DNA from: Tetrahymena thermophila SB210
Taxonomy: Eukaryota; Ciliophora; Oligohymenophorea; Hymenostomatida; Tetrahymenidae
Length of the DNA stretch: 64,000 bases
NCBI RefSeq assembly: GCF_000189635.1
Contig: NW_002476495.1
Span: forward strand, 372,001-436,000
Reading direction: 5' to 3'
Shown: positions 27,501 to 39,100 of the stretch, in pieces
Layout: every line of letters begins with the position of its first letter
How positions within the stretch are numbered: the first letter of the stretch is position 1
Notes under the pieces: model-generated
Database searches by the model: none
What the model saw: the letters and a program-made list of their open reading frames with translations, nothing else
Told to the model about the DNA's origin: nothing
Program-made: the position numbers and the translations under genes

Positions 27501-30500
27501 ATCTTTAAATGGAAGTGGTGGGGCTTTATTTATTAGCTCAGAAAATGAATCAACAGTACAGTAATAGATCAAAATTTATAAAACAAATCTATCAAATAAC
27601 AAAGCAGTTACCGGAGGATGTATTAATAATCTAGGTATAAATCCAGTTATAGACTCTTAAAGCATTATATTGAATAACTAGGCCATTCTTTATGGAGATA
27701 ATATCAATTCATATCCTGATCATTTAGGTTTGATCATGACAACAGATTTAAATAAATATTTCAATTAGTAAACTAATTCTTTAATTTTATCCAATATTAA
27801 AAGTGGAGGATAAATTCCAGATATAATCTTTTAGCTAAGAGATTAAACTGCTAAACCAATATTTCCATTAGATGCTGATAAAATAATGATTTAAGCATAA
27901 TTTAGCAGCAAAACAAAAAATATATCAAATTATTACATTAGAGGAAATTCTACAGCATTTGTAGATTTAAAATAAAAATAATTTGTTTTTTAAGGTATGT
28001 AATTAATAGGGATTCCAAATTCATAAGCAATAATTGAGTTCAAATCTGATGTTATAAAAATTTTAAATAAATAAACTAATTAATTTTAGTCAAACTATTC
28101 TTATGAATTAGAAGTTTATTTTAGAAGTTGTAATTATGGTGAAACTCAGAATTTTTACAATACATATACAGAATGTGTTGTCTGTGACTAAGATAAATAC
28201 TCTGTCGATACACAATAATGTTATTCATGTCCTTCTGGAGCAAAATGCAAAAATGGAATTATATATGTAAATTAAGGATTTTGGAGAAAAAATGAAAGTA
28301 GTCCTCTAGTTATAGAATGTGTAAATAAGCCTTCAAACTGTATTGGAAATACTTATGGGAATTAAGTATGCTTAGAAGGTTACATAGGACCTCTATGTGA
28401 ATAATGTGATGTAAATACAACTTTTTAAATATTACTTTAACAATAAATTTAAAATTAATAAGATTTATGGAAGCTATTGGGGAGAGAGCTATTCTAAAAT
28501 TGGATCTTATTAATGTGCGTAATGTAAAGAATTGAGTACTTTATTGTGGAAAGCAATCTTAATAGTAATCTGGACTTTATTTTCAATTCGACTTGCCATA
28601 AAAGGAGACTTAGAGGAATAAACAATAAATGCTTATTAAGTAGCTCTGAAAAGACACTTATCAAAGAATAATCAAAGCACTTCCTTAAAAGGGACTAAAT
28701 ATTAATCTAAATTAAATGTCAAATATGATAACCAAAAAGATAGAAAATCTCGAAATGGAGAAAAAGCTAGTGTTTATATTAAAGTATTAGTTAACTATTT
28801 ACAAATAATAGGATCAATTATTACTTTCAATATAAAAATAACTACAGGTAAAAAAATTAAAATTTTTTAATTTTAAAATTATTAATTTATCTATCAATCA
28901 AGATTATTTATTTATATAAACTAATTTTTTTAAGATGAAAATAATATTTTAAATTTTATCAACAAAAGATGTATTTGAAACTTCATAGTATTTAGGAGCA
29001 CCTGTAAGATAATAAATGAATTCTGCTGAATGTATATTAAAAGATATGTAAACAGATATACCAATGATATATCTTAAACTACTATTTACTCTCATAGTTC
29101 CAATTGGCTATTTAATGGTGTTTATACTTAGCTTAATTTTATAAAGGGTATTTACAAATATAAAAGTTCGTTATTATTCTATTTGTACTGCTGCAATCTT
29201 TATATTTATTTTAGTTTAGCCTGATTTAGTTTCTCAAATGATAGCTATTCTTTCATGTAGGGTAATTGGAGATTCTAGTTATATACTCTATAATATAACT
29301 TATGAATGCAACACTAGCCAGCACTAGAGATATAGTTCTACCTTAGTAGCTCCTTGCTTATTAGTGTTTGCTTTTATTATACCTATTGGACTTTTTTATT
29401 TACTATACAAAAATAAAAATGACTTGCAAAACATTTAAGTATATAAGAAATATGGCTTTTTATATAAAGAGTATAAAAGCCAAAATTATTATTGGGAATT
29501 CGTGAAAATTTTAGAAAAAATTTTAATCATTATAATTCTTAACTTCTATTCCCAAGAAACTAATATTAAAGGAGTGCTAATTTTTATGATGATTACTCTC
29601 TATGGGATAGCATCTAGTGTTTTATAACCCTATCGTTTGAGTGGGTACAATACAGTTGATTTCTATCAAACAAACGTGTGTGCAGTTTCTGTATTACTTT
29701 GTTTATTCATTTACAATAATCCCTTCAATTATTATGTAATCACTTCTATTATAATTATAATCACAATCAATGCTTGGTTTATTATTTTAGTAATTAAAAG
29801 AGTTATTATAGGACTTTTAATATAATTTAAGAATGTTATCATTTCATTTTTTTAAAAATTTTCTTATACAAAGTTGCTTGTTCAAAAGTTTCAAAAATAA
29901 AAATTAAATCCTTAATTGAAAGCTAAAATAAAAAGAATTTTTTAAGAATTTTTAAATCTTAGTGAAGAGCAAAAGTATGATCTCTTATTATCTGGTGTTA
30001 AGATATAAATAGGTATTAAAACTCTTGTCATTTGTTATATTTAATATATTTAATTTATAGGTAAAAATCATAAAAGACTATTTAAAGATTAGTAGATTAA
30101 TTAGACTATTAAATAAAATAAACTAAATGACTTAGCTACTAAAAATTAATAAAAATTAAACTCAGAAAGTGATTACTTTGATAAAGATAATGAAAATAGC
30201 CCAAATACTGTATATACCAACAAGATAAACTAATCTCCTATTTTTTTATGTAATATTTTTGATTGTTTTTTTTTATCATTAAATTTTTTAATTAAATATT
30301 AGAATTCGAAGAATTAAATTTAGTAATGAATTAGATAGAAAGTTAAAATGATAAAGAGGATAACTCTAATAAATTAATAAAATTAAAACAAAAATACTTA
30401 GATACTGTAAATTAACAAAACTTAAACACTGAATGCGATTACTTTGATAAAGATAATGAAAATAGTCCAAATAATGTATATAGCAGCTAGATAAACTAAT

Positions 30501-30571
30501 CTCCTACTTTTTTATGTAATATATATAATAGTTTTTTTTTAATCATTAAATTTTTTAATTAAATATTAGGA
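21545..30571 (+). CDS. Gene D: complete family II surface protein (propeller-like, beta-helix, Cys-rich module, about 8 TM helices)
   Basis: I resolve 17 exons: 21545-21647, 21700-21867, 21922-22329, 22389-22520, 22578-23239, 23303-23618, 23820-24349, 24427-24879, 24933-26323, 26585-27209, 27272-27403, 27457-28410, 28463-28847, 28969-30012, 30061-30249, 30303-30515 and 30570-30571. All phases agree, giving about 2,568 residues. The start gives a signal peptide ending near LQSIQNLNAQ. Residues about 35-770 are WD-like strands (for example NGSIFVWNS, SGDVYLWSF). Residues about 770-1750 are beta-helix/PMP-like (DGGAFY, NGGAIS, DGGAML, SGGALF, TGGC). A Cys-rich module follows (CPSGAKCKNG, NQGFWRKNESS, GYIGPLC), then about eight helices at about 1975-2400 with the conserved LSGYNTVDFYQTN loop, and a polar tail. 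The TGA stop is split by the last intron (T30515 + GA30570). Surface location is likely; function is unknown. Confidence 0.87.
26364..26486. mobile_element. Small inverted-repeat (MITE-like) element in an intron of gene D
   Basis: About 120 bp inside the intron 26324-26584 begins TAAATGCGCACTAGTGAGCG and ends GAGCACCAGGTGCACATTTA. The two ends are imperfect inverted repeats of about 30 bp, and the match continues inward to AATCAAAAATTTTA and TAAATTTTGATT. It carries no coding capacity. The homologous E intron keeps only the left tip, and the F intron lacks it entirely. This presence, footprint and absence pattern supports a mobile element. The superfamily cannot be named. Confidence 0.7.
30137..30569 (+). 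repeat. Tandem duplication of an exon-intron segment in the tail of gene D (266-bp offset)
   Basis: The end of exon 14 plus the next intron is repeated 266 bp downstream: donor sites at 30250 and 30516 follow nearly identical exon ends (AATCTCCTA(T/C)TTTTTTAT) and near-identical introns. Gene F has the segment once, and its final exon then reads through to a TGA. In D and E the second copy splices T to GA, which creates a stop codon at the junction. Gene E carries the same duplication (donor after 42054). Confidence 0.75.
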
Positions 30572-31315
30572 TTTAAAAAATTAAATATAGCAATTGATTA
30601 GAAAGAGAGTTAAAAGATAAAGAGGATAACTCTAATGAATTAATAAAATGAAATTCTATTAACCAGGTGGATAAAAATAATAATTTAATTTATTTTACTG
30701 AATATGAAATAGATAATATGTTAAATATCTGAAAATTATTATTAAATGTTAATAATATATATTATTTATTTGTTATTAACTAAAAAGATTTATTAATTTT
30801 AAATTTCGTTTTTCCCTATTAATAATATATTTATATTAAATATTAAGCTTTATTTATTCTGTAAGTAAAATAAAAAACTAATTATTTTTATTTAAGAATT
30901 TAAAATAAATATATTATGAAATATTACTTCGACTAAAAAAATTAAAATGTTTTTATTATATTATTTTTTTCAAAAAATAAACTGATATTTAATATTATTT
31001 TGGGTTTAGTTTTTTTTTTTAACTAATTTAATATATAAATAATTAACATAATAGAAACATAACAAATATATCATAAATCAACCACTAATTTGAATTAAAA
31101 CTTTAATTTTCTAAATAGTTTTATTAATAGTTCATTTTAAATTAAATTAAATTTGAACGATATAAACTTAAATATATAGTTTAAAATTTATAAGGTTTAA
31201 TTTTCATTTAATTTATTAGGTAGTAGTTATATTTGAAATACCTAATGTGCTTCCTAAATTGGTAATATATTATTAAAAATTTGTTAAAAATGTTTTTTAA
31301 AAAGTCTTAAAAAGT
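30572..31315. other. Gene D 3' flank and spacer up to a duplication breakpoint
   Basis: The first 160 bp are the former last coding exon, left outside the frame by the new stop. The spacer matches the E downstream spacer until about 31275 (GGTAATATATTA), where the two diverge abruptly; that point marks one edge of the D/E segmental duplication. No gene is seen. Confidence 0.6.
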
Positions 31316-31412
31316 AGCCCTCCGAGTGAAATACTTGGAAGGCGAAAAAAATAGTAGGCAGAGAGGTTTTTACTGCCTACTGATCTAAAAAAGCCCCTAT
31401 TGTTATTTCTCT
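31316..31412. other. GC-richer double-hairpin island of unknown nature
   Basis: Two hairpins stand in tandem. The first, around 31318-31346, pairs GCCCTCCGAGT with ACTTGGAAGGC (one mismatch, one G-T pair) around GAAAT. The second, 31353-31381, pairs AGTAGGCAG perfectly with CTGCCTACT. The stretch is clearly richer in G+C than its surroundings, has no match elsewhere in the window and sits between a duplication breakpoint and a transplanted gene fragment. It might be a small structured RNA, an element end or foreign DNA; I cannot identify it. Confidence 0.5.
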
Positions 31413-31427
31413 TTTGATAATCTAAAT

Positions 31428-31723
31428 ATCATATGATAAATGCTAAGTTTGTTAGAATAACTATTTTCTAAAAGCAGATTAGTCTTAATGCCTACCTAGT
31501 TCAGTAAATAATTGTTAATAATGTATAGGATCATACAGTAAATGCTAAAGCTGTTAAAATAATTTTTATTTAACAGCAGACCAATCCTAATGTTTACCAT
31601 GCTAAGTAAATAATTGTTAGCAATACATAGGATCATATAATAAATGCTAAAACTGTTAGAATAACTTTTATTTAACAGCAGATTAGTTATAGTGCTTAAC
31701 TTGCTAAGTGAATAATTGCTAAC
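31428..31723 (+). pseudogene. Internal fragment of a gene C-type Cys-repeat exon
   Basis: These 296 bp match gene C 16976-17271 base for base in length with only a handful of substitutions, and they keep the Cys-repeat reading frame (CQQCIGSY units). There is no start, no membrane region and no stop. The fragment ends in TTGCTAAC and abuts ATATTGTAGATAAAAG, which in gene C lies about 2.9 kb downstream at the start of its satellite. The simplest reading is a formerly complete C-type gene that suffered a large internal deletion here. Confidence 0.85.
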
Positions 31724-33168
31724 ATATTGTAGATAAAAGAAAAGAATAAGAAACATCAAAAATAATAATAAACATTTGAAGTTATTTAAAAAACTCTCAA
31801 CGAAATAATTCAATAATCTTAACCTATATTTGAATTAAAAATAGTAATAATAGAAGGTTGAATGAATATTTTTTAGTTTTTTTAGATAAATTTCTATAAT
31901 AGAAGTGTACATTTAAATCCTAAATTTGAGATATACAAAGAAAAGAATAAGAAACATCAAAAATAATAATAGATAAACATTTGAAATTATTTAAAAAACT
32001 CCCACCAAATAATTCAATAATCTTATACCAAAACCTATATTTGAATTAAAAATAGTAAAAGAAAAGAATAAGAAACATCAAAAATAATAATTAATCAACA
32101 TTTGAAATTATTTAAAAATCTCCCCACCAAACAATTCAATAATTTTATCTCAAAACCTATATTTGAATTAAAAACAGAATAATAGAAGGTTGAAAGAATA
32201 TTTTTTAGTTTTTTAGATTAATTTCAATAATAGAAGTGTATATTTAAATCCTAAATTTGAGATATAAGAAGAAAAGAATAAGAAACATCAAAAATAATAA
32301 TTAATCAAAATTTGAAGTTATTTAAAAAACTCTCCATGAAATAATTCAATAATCTTAACCTATATTTGAATTAAAAACAGAATAATAGAAGGTTGAAAGA
32401 ATATTTTTTAGTTTTTTAGATTAATTTCAATAATAGAAGTGTATATTTAAATCCTAAATTTGAGATATAAGAATAAAAGAAAAGAATAAGAAACATCAAA
32501 AATAATAATTAATCAAAATTTGAAGTTATTTAAAAAGCTCCCCACAAAGCAATTCAATAATCTTATCTCAAAACCTATATTTGAATTAAAAACAGAATAA
32601 TAGAAGTTTGAAAGAATATTTTTTAGTTTTTTTAGATTAATTTCAATAATAGAAGTGTATATTTAAATCCTAAATTTGAGATATAAGTATAAAAGAAAAG
32701 AATAAGAAAATTCAAAAATAATAATAGTTAAACATTTGAAGTTATTTAAAAAACTCTCGACGAAATAATTCAATAATCTTATACCAAAACCTACATTTTA
32801 ATTAAAAATAGTAAAAGAAAAGAATAAGAAACATAAAAAATAATAATTAATCAACATTTGAAATTATTTAAAAAGCTCCCCACAAAGCAATTCAATAATC
32901 TTATCTCAAAACCTATATTTGAATTAAAAACAGAATAATAGAAGGTTGAAAGAATATTTTTTAGTTTTTTTAGATTTATTTCAATAATAGAAGTGTACAT
33001 TTAAATCCTAAATTTGAGATATAAGAATAAAAGATAAGAATAAGAAACATCAAAAATAATAATTGATAAACATTTGAGGTTATTTAAAAAACTCTCCACA
33101 AAATAATTCAATAATCTTATCTCAAAACTTATATTTGAATTAACAATAGTAATAATAGAAGGTTTAAA
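31724..33168. repeat. Satellite array 2, same unit as array 1, upstream of gene E
   Basis: Eight units start near 31743, 31944, 32065, 32275, 32483, 32699, 32820 and 33037. Spacings alternate between about 201-217 bp and about 121 bp, so the shortened unit has been re-amplified within the array. It runs directly into the sequence before the E start codon. Confidence 0.85.
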
Positions 33169-33182
33169 AAATATCAATTAGT

Positions 33183-36100
33183 ATGAGTAAATCATTCTTT
33201 ACTTTGAATTTAACAGTCATAATCTTATTGTAATCAATACAAAACTTAAATGCTTAAATATGTTAAGCTTTTTCTCGTCAGCACCGTAAGATTAAATTAA
33301 TATTTTAATTCATTATGATATAAATTTTAAAAAACAGAGGCTAAATATTTTGAGAACTATTATCCTATTAATTATTTGAAGTTGCCTAACACTAATATAC
33401 TTTTGATAAACACTATACGTATTATTACTTATACATAGTCTTAGAGTATAGTATATTACAATGATATTTCTAGAGAAATTGATAATATTGTGAATACTGT
33501 TTAGAGTAAATTTAAATAAATAGTTTATACTTTTATAAAATAATTTTTATTTTATTAAAGCTAAATACGTTATATTTCAAATGGAGTATGTACAAGAAAG
33601 AAATCAAATTTTAGCTCTGAATTCATAATAGCTAATATACGCAGATCCTTATACTCTTGAATCTTAATAAACGCTACCATTCGCTGATTTAGATAGTATG
33701 CATTTCATCAAAGGATCTAAATATTGTGTCTTAAAAAGTGCAACATATTTATTATATGTTGTTGACTTTGTAGAAGGAAAATAAATTCTATCTTTGAATA
33801 TTTTAGCTTTTAAATCTGACAGTACTAATATTATTAATTCTGCAAAGTTATTTTAGCTTTAAAATGGTTAGAATTTTATAGCAGTAGTTGATTAATAAGG
33901 TGCTTACACTTGGTCAATTGATTTTAAAACTTTTGAATTCTCATTCAATGGATATTATTAGAAAGATAGTATAATTAATTTTTTAAGTCTTTTAAAGAAT
34001 AGTATTTCACTCTATTTTATTTTATAATTTAAGATTATTACTTAATAGATCTCCACTAGAGTTATGATATTATATTTTTAGCAGGAGCCAATTGTCAAAT
34101 CAATGCTTTCTAGATCATTAATTTATAAGCGAATTAGATAAAATTAATCAAGACTGATTGTAGATTAAATATAATAATAATTTTCATTATAAATTTCTTA
34201 AAATTTTAAAAAATAGATGTACCAATTGGTGATTCAGATTCAATATAAGATGTAATCAGTTTTAGCTTTATAAATTCTTAAAATAATTAAGGCAGTTTAT
34301 ACATAAGTAGTAGTAGCAAAAAGTTTATTTATAGAATAGATTTAAATTTTGTCTATAATTAGAATACAAATACATTTGATTCTTTTAGCTTTGCTAATAT
34401 CAATCAACCTTTTATTATTTAATCACCTGGAAAACTATTATATGAATGGTATCATTTGGAAGAAAGTCAATAGTTTTTAATACCATACAGTGATGATTAA
34501 GAATTATAATAAGCTATATTTGTTTATTCATATAGTACAGACACTTCGCTCACTCGTTTTGGTAAAAATAAAATTTCAAAAATAAATTTACTTTAACCAT
34601 TGTACTATAAAACTTAAGCTTTAAATTCTATATGGTATACAAAAACATTTAGTTTCTAACTCAATTAAGAAATATACTTTGCTGTAACTACTACATAAGA
34701 TGAAATTTTAGTCACTAAAGATTCTCCAAGTAACCTAAAATCTATCCTTACTTATCCTCTTATTTAGTCAATCAAAGCAAGATAAAATACATTTTTTTCT
34801 GTAAAAAACTGTGATACTTGTTTTATTGCTATGCATGATGATACATACTTAGCATTTTATAAAGTAATGGACTCATCATTCACTCCTTAAGTAATTATTT
34901 CTTTCTTTCTATCTTAATCAAAAATATTAAAGTTATTATAAATATAAAAAAAAACAGGTATACGATTTAAGTTAGATAAATCTTGATACTGATTCAATAA
35001 GCTTCAATATTGATCCCTACTAAGATATTAATCAAGCTGTTTGGGTTATTGTAGGAATACCTAATAAATAAAATAATGAAAATTTCTTATTTTATGCTAT
35101 AAGTATTACCTCTTAATAATAGTTTTAATTGCTCTCTGATAAAGTAGAAGAAAATAATCAAAATACTAGTTATGCTCTCTATTCCTAAGAAGATTAAGAA
35201 ATCGTTGGAATAGCTCTTAATGGAAGTATTTTTGTTTGGAATTCTATAGACCTTTCATTCAAATACTCAATAGGTAATCTTACAATAAAATCAAACATAA
35301 AATTCAAAATGGGAATTAATTTCATTTAATTTTAGATGAAAATAAACTAATGAAATATCAAATCCTATCCCAACAAGTTAAAAGTTTTTTTTCATTAATT
35401 TTAAAAAAATAATAATAAAATATTTTTAAAATTATTTTATTTATTTATTTAAAAATTAATTTTGATAAAAGCATCCGATTGTTCTGGCTCAATAATTGGT
35501 TAATTATTTCATACTGACGATAATAAATTTCTAATAATAGTTTGTGGTGATTACAGTCTAATTATCTATAATTTCTCTAAAAAAACATTTAAACCATTAA
35601 TGAAACTATTGTCAAATCCATACTATTTAAATGTATTGAATAAAATTAATATGTTTGGAGTTGGAGATTCAAAGAGCGGAGATGTTTATTTATGGAGTTT
35701 TAATACAGTTACTTAATAATTTGAATAATTTATGCATTTCCAGTCTCCTTCTTTAACAGATGCTGGAAATAATATTCAGTATATAGAAATGACTTAGGTT
35801 TTATTTATTTAGTATTAATATAGTAATACATTTTTCCCTATTGGATAATGTCTTTAAAATTTGCCTAGTTGTACTTAGAAATGCTAAATGTAGTTTTATT
35901 TTAATACTACTGAAACTACTGATACTAAAGGTCTATATGGGATAGGTTCTTTTGAATAGCCTTTTACAACTTCTTTGAGTATAATTTCATCTTTACTTTT
36001 AGTAAATAAATATCTAGATTAAAATAAATATTTTACCAAAGTATTTTACTATTTAAAAATAATATTTTCATTTTAAAAATAGGTTAAATAATATTTCGAA

Positions 36101-39100
36101 TTAATAAACGGATTTGAAATTCTAAACGTCAATATATTAGTGAGCAACTAAAATTAGATGGTATTTTACAATGAACTGCTAACTTTGTAAGTTTTTGCAT
36201 AAACAAATTTAACAATTTAGAGCTGGAATAATAATCAATTAGCTTAAATTAATGTAAATTAGTTGCTCCAATTCTCGGGTCTATTTATGCTAAGCATTGA
36301 TGATATACTTTTTAATTTTATTATTAGTAGCTCCTAATAAAAGTGTGGGATCTATTTTGATGGTATTACTTCAAGTGCTACTATAGATAACATAAGTATA
36401 TCTTCAACAGATGGAACATCTGATTGCTTCTTTTTTTAAATAAATAATTCTTTCTTGACTTTTAAAAATATAAACATAAAAAGTTTAGATTTTTCAAATA
36501 AATCAACTTTAATAACAATAGTTAATTCTTAATAGGTAATTTTTTAAAATGTAAATTTAAAATAAATGAAATATTTTTATTATATTAAATAGATTGCACT
36601 TTAAAATATTCTAATAGATAGCTGTAAATTAAGTGAAAAATTCAGTATATTAACCTAATAGAGCGATGTTAATGTTATTATTGATACTTTTATAATTTAA
36701 AATAATCTATGCGATATAAATTAAATTTACTATCCACAATTCTCTGGTTAGCTATTTGAAGCTGGTTAATTCAATGTAGCTAATATGACTATATCCAATA
36801 ATCAGTTTTGTAATTTATAGATATTCTCAACTATAAGCACAATCTAACAAAAAAACTATACTTTTTAGTTCTAGAATATAACTATGTACAATAACTCATT
36901 TTATACAACACACAATTATCTCTTTTTTGATGCTATTTATTCAATAAATCCTCTTCCCTAACACACTTTAAATATGAGTTATTTAAATTTCACAGATAAT
37001 TCTTACTTTCCCTCTTCTTAAGTTTAATCAGACATCAACCTCGGAATTACTTAATTAGTTCTAACTGAACAAATTTTTTCAGTTTTAATAACTGAAGTTA
37101 CAGTAAAAAACCAATAAGAAATAGCATTTTGTTAATTATCCTAATCTTCTCTAGTCTCAATTAGCAATATTTCTTGCTTAAATGATAAACAATTTTTTGA
37201 TAGTTTAGTCAATAGAGAGTATGGTGGATGTTTAATTTTAAATGAAATAAAAAAAATAAGCATAACTAATCTATAATCAAGCTATATAAAAGGAATAAGT
37301 AATTCTATTTTAGTAATAAAAAATTATGCTTACACAAATTCGGTAATAAATTTATCAAAAGTAGTTATCACAAGTTCATATTTTGAATAAACTTTAACTA
37401 ACTCCTAAGCTAATCCAATTTTTATTACTTCCACTTATACTTCTAATATAACAATAAGCAACTCAATTTTTAGCTAAAATAGGTTAAATACAATTCCTAA
37501 TACATAAACTTATTCAACTTCTGCAATTCAGGCAATTAATCCATTAGGTTCTATATATTTAGATAATAACCAGTATATTAATTCAGTATCTAGTAGTATC
37601 TTTAATTTTCAATATATAGTTGGTCTTAATATAACTATGATTAATGCTAATTGCAAGCAATCTTCATTTAATATCACAGATAATGTAACAACTTTAATAT
37701 AATAAGGAGGTTGCTTAAGGGCTAAATCAAGCAATTTGTAAATTCTTTCTTCAAATTTTAGCCAATCCACAGCAAGCTAAGGCTCGTTTATTTACTTAGA
37801 GAGTCTTAGTTCAGAAACAAATATTTTTATAGAAAAATCTTCGTTTGTAGAAGGTTATGCTTAGAATGATGGTGGTGCATTTTACATAAATTCACAAAAT
37901 TCAAATTTAAATTTTGTGTGTAAATCATCTAACTTTAGTAATATATATACACTTAGTTCTTACTCTTCCTCAATTTCAATAATGTAAATTATTTTAATTT
38001 ATGATAAAAATGGTAACTTTGTATAAATGCGCACTAGTGAGCGGAATAGATCCGATAAAAATATTTATTAACATAAAGTTATTACCATAAAATAAAGAAA
38101 ATTACATATAATATTAAATTTTTTTATTAATAAATATTCAGATAATCAGAAAATTAGAATTTATTAAACTAGATTCTATTCTATGAAGGAGAGTTAACCA
38201 ATATTTTAGGCTAGGCCAACTCATATTTTTTGAATATCTAAAATTCTAATGTTACTCTTTTTAATATTCATAACAATAATTTTAACTAAACTTATCCTGA
38301 TTATTTGAATCAAATAACAAAGATATCTGACATCTAATCAGTGTCATTTTTCTAACTTTAAAAATCTATGCTCTCAATTGTTGATTGTGGATTTTAAAAT
38401 TTAATAATAAAAAATTTACAAAATACTTCCCCTCTTCTAATTAATGGTATTAATACGAGTATTATAATTTAAAGATTAATAATTAAAGACTCTAAGTTTT
38501 CCACATACTTAATTAGTGTCAATTAAGGATCTCTAACAATTGAAGATTCCTAATTTATAAATATAAATTAGATATCCTCAAAACGAGTATTATAATCCTA
38601 GATTTCTCTGATAAATTCAGGAGCACTTATATCACTATATTAATCTAAATTATAAATATAATAATAAACAATATTTTAGAAAATCATTTGCATGCTATGC
38701 TTTGGCTCTATACTTTAGTTGAACTAAACACAATTTTTTATATCTGACTCTATGTTTTTAGAATCAAAAGTGATTAAAATAATTTAATATCATTGAGCTT
38801 TTTATGTAATTTAAATTTTTATTTAAAAATAGGCCAATAACGGTGGTGCTATATCAGTTAATGGTTTGGTTTCTAATCTTAATTATATACAAAATACTCA
38901 AATGATTGGAAATACTGCCATATTAGATGGAGGAGCTATGTTTTTAAAAGCCTAAAATAATGATGTAATACTTCTTTTTTTTTAAAATAATTTAAAATTT
39001 TTAATCATATAATTAATAGGTTTTTACTTTAACTTTGTCTAATTGCTAATTTACTGACAATCAATCTTTAAATGGAAGTGGTGGGGCTTTATTTATTAGC

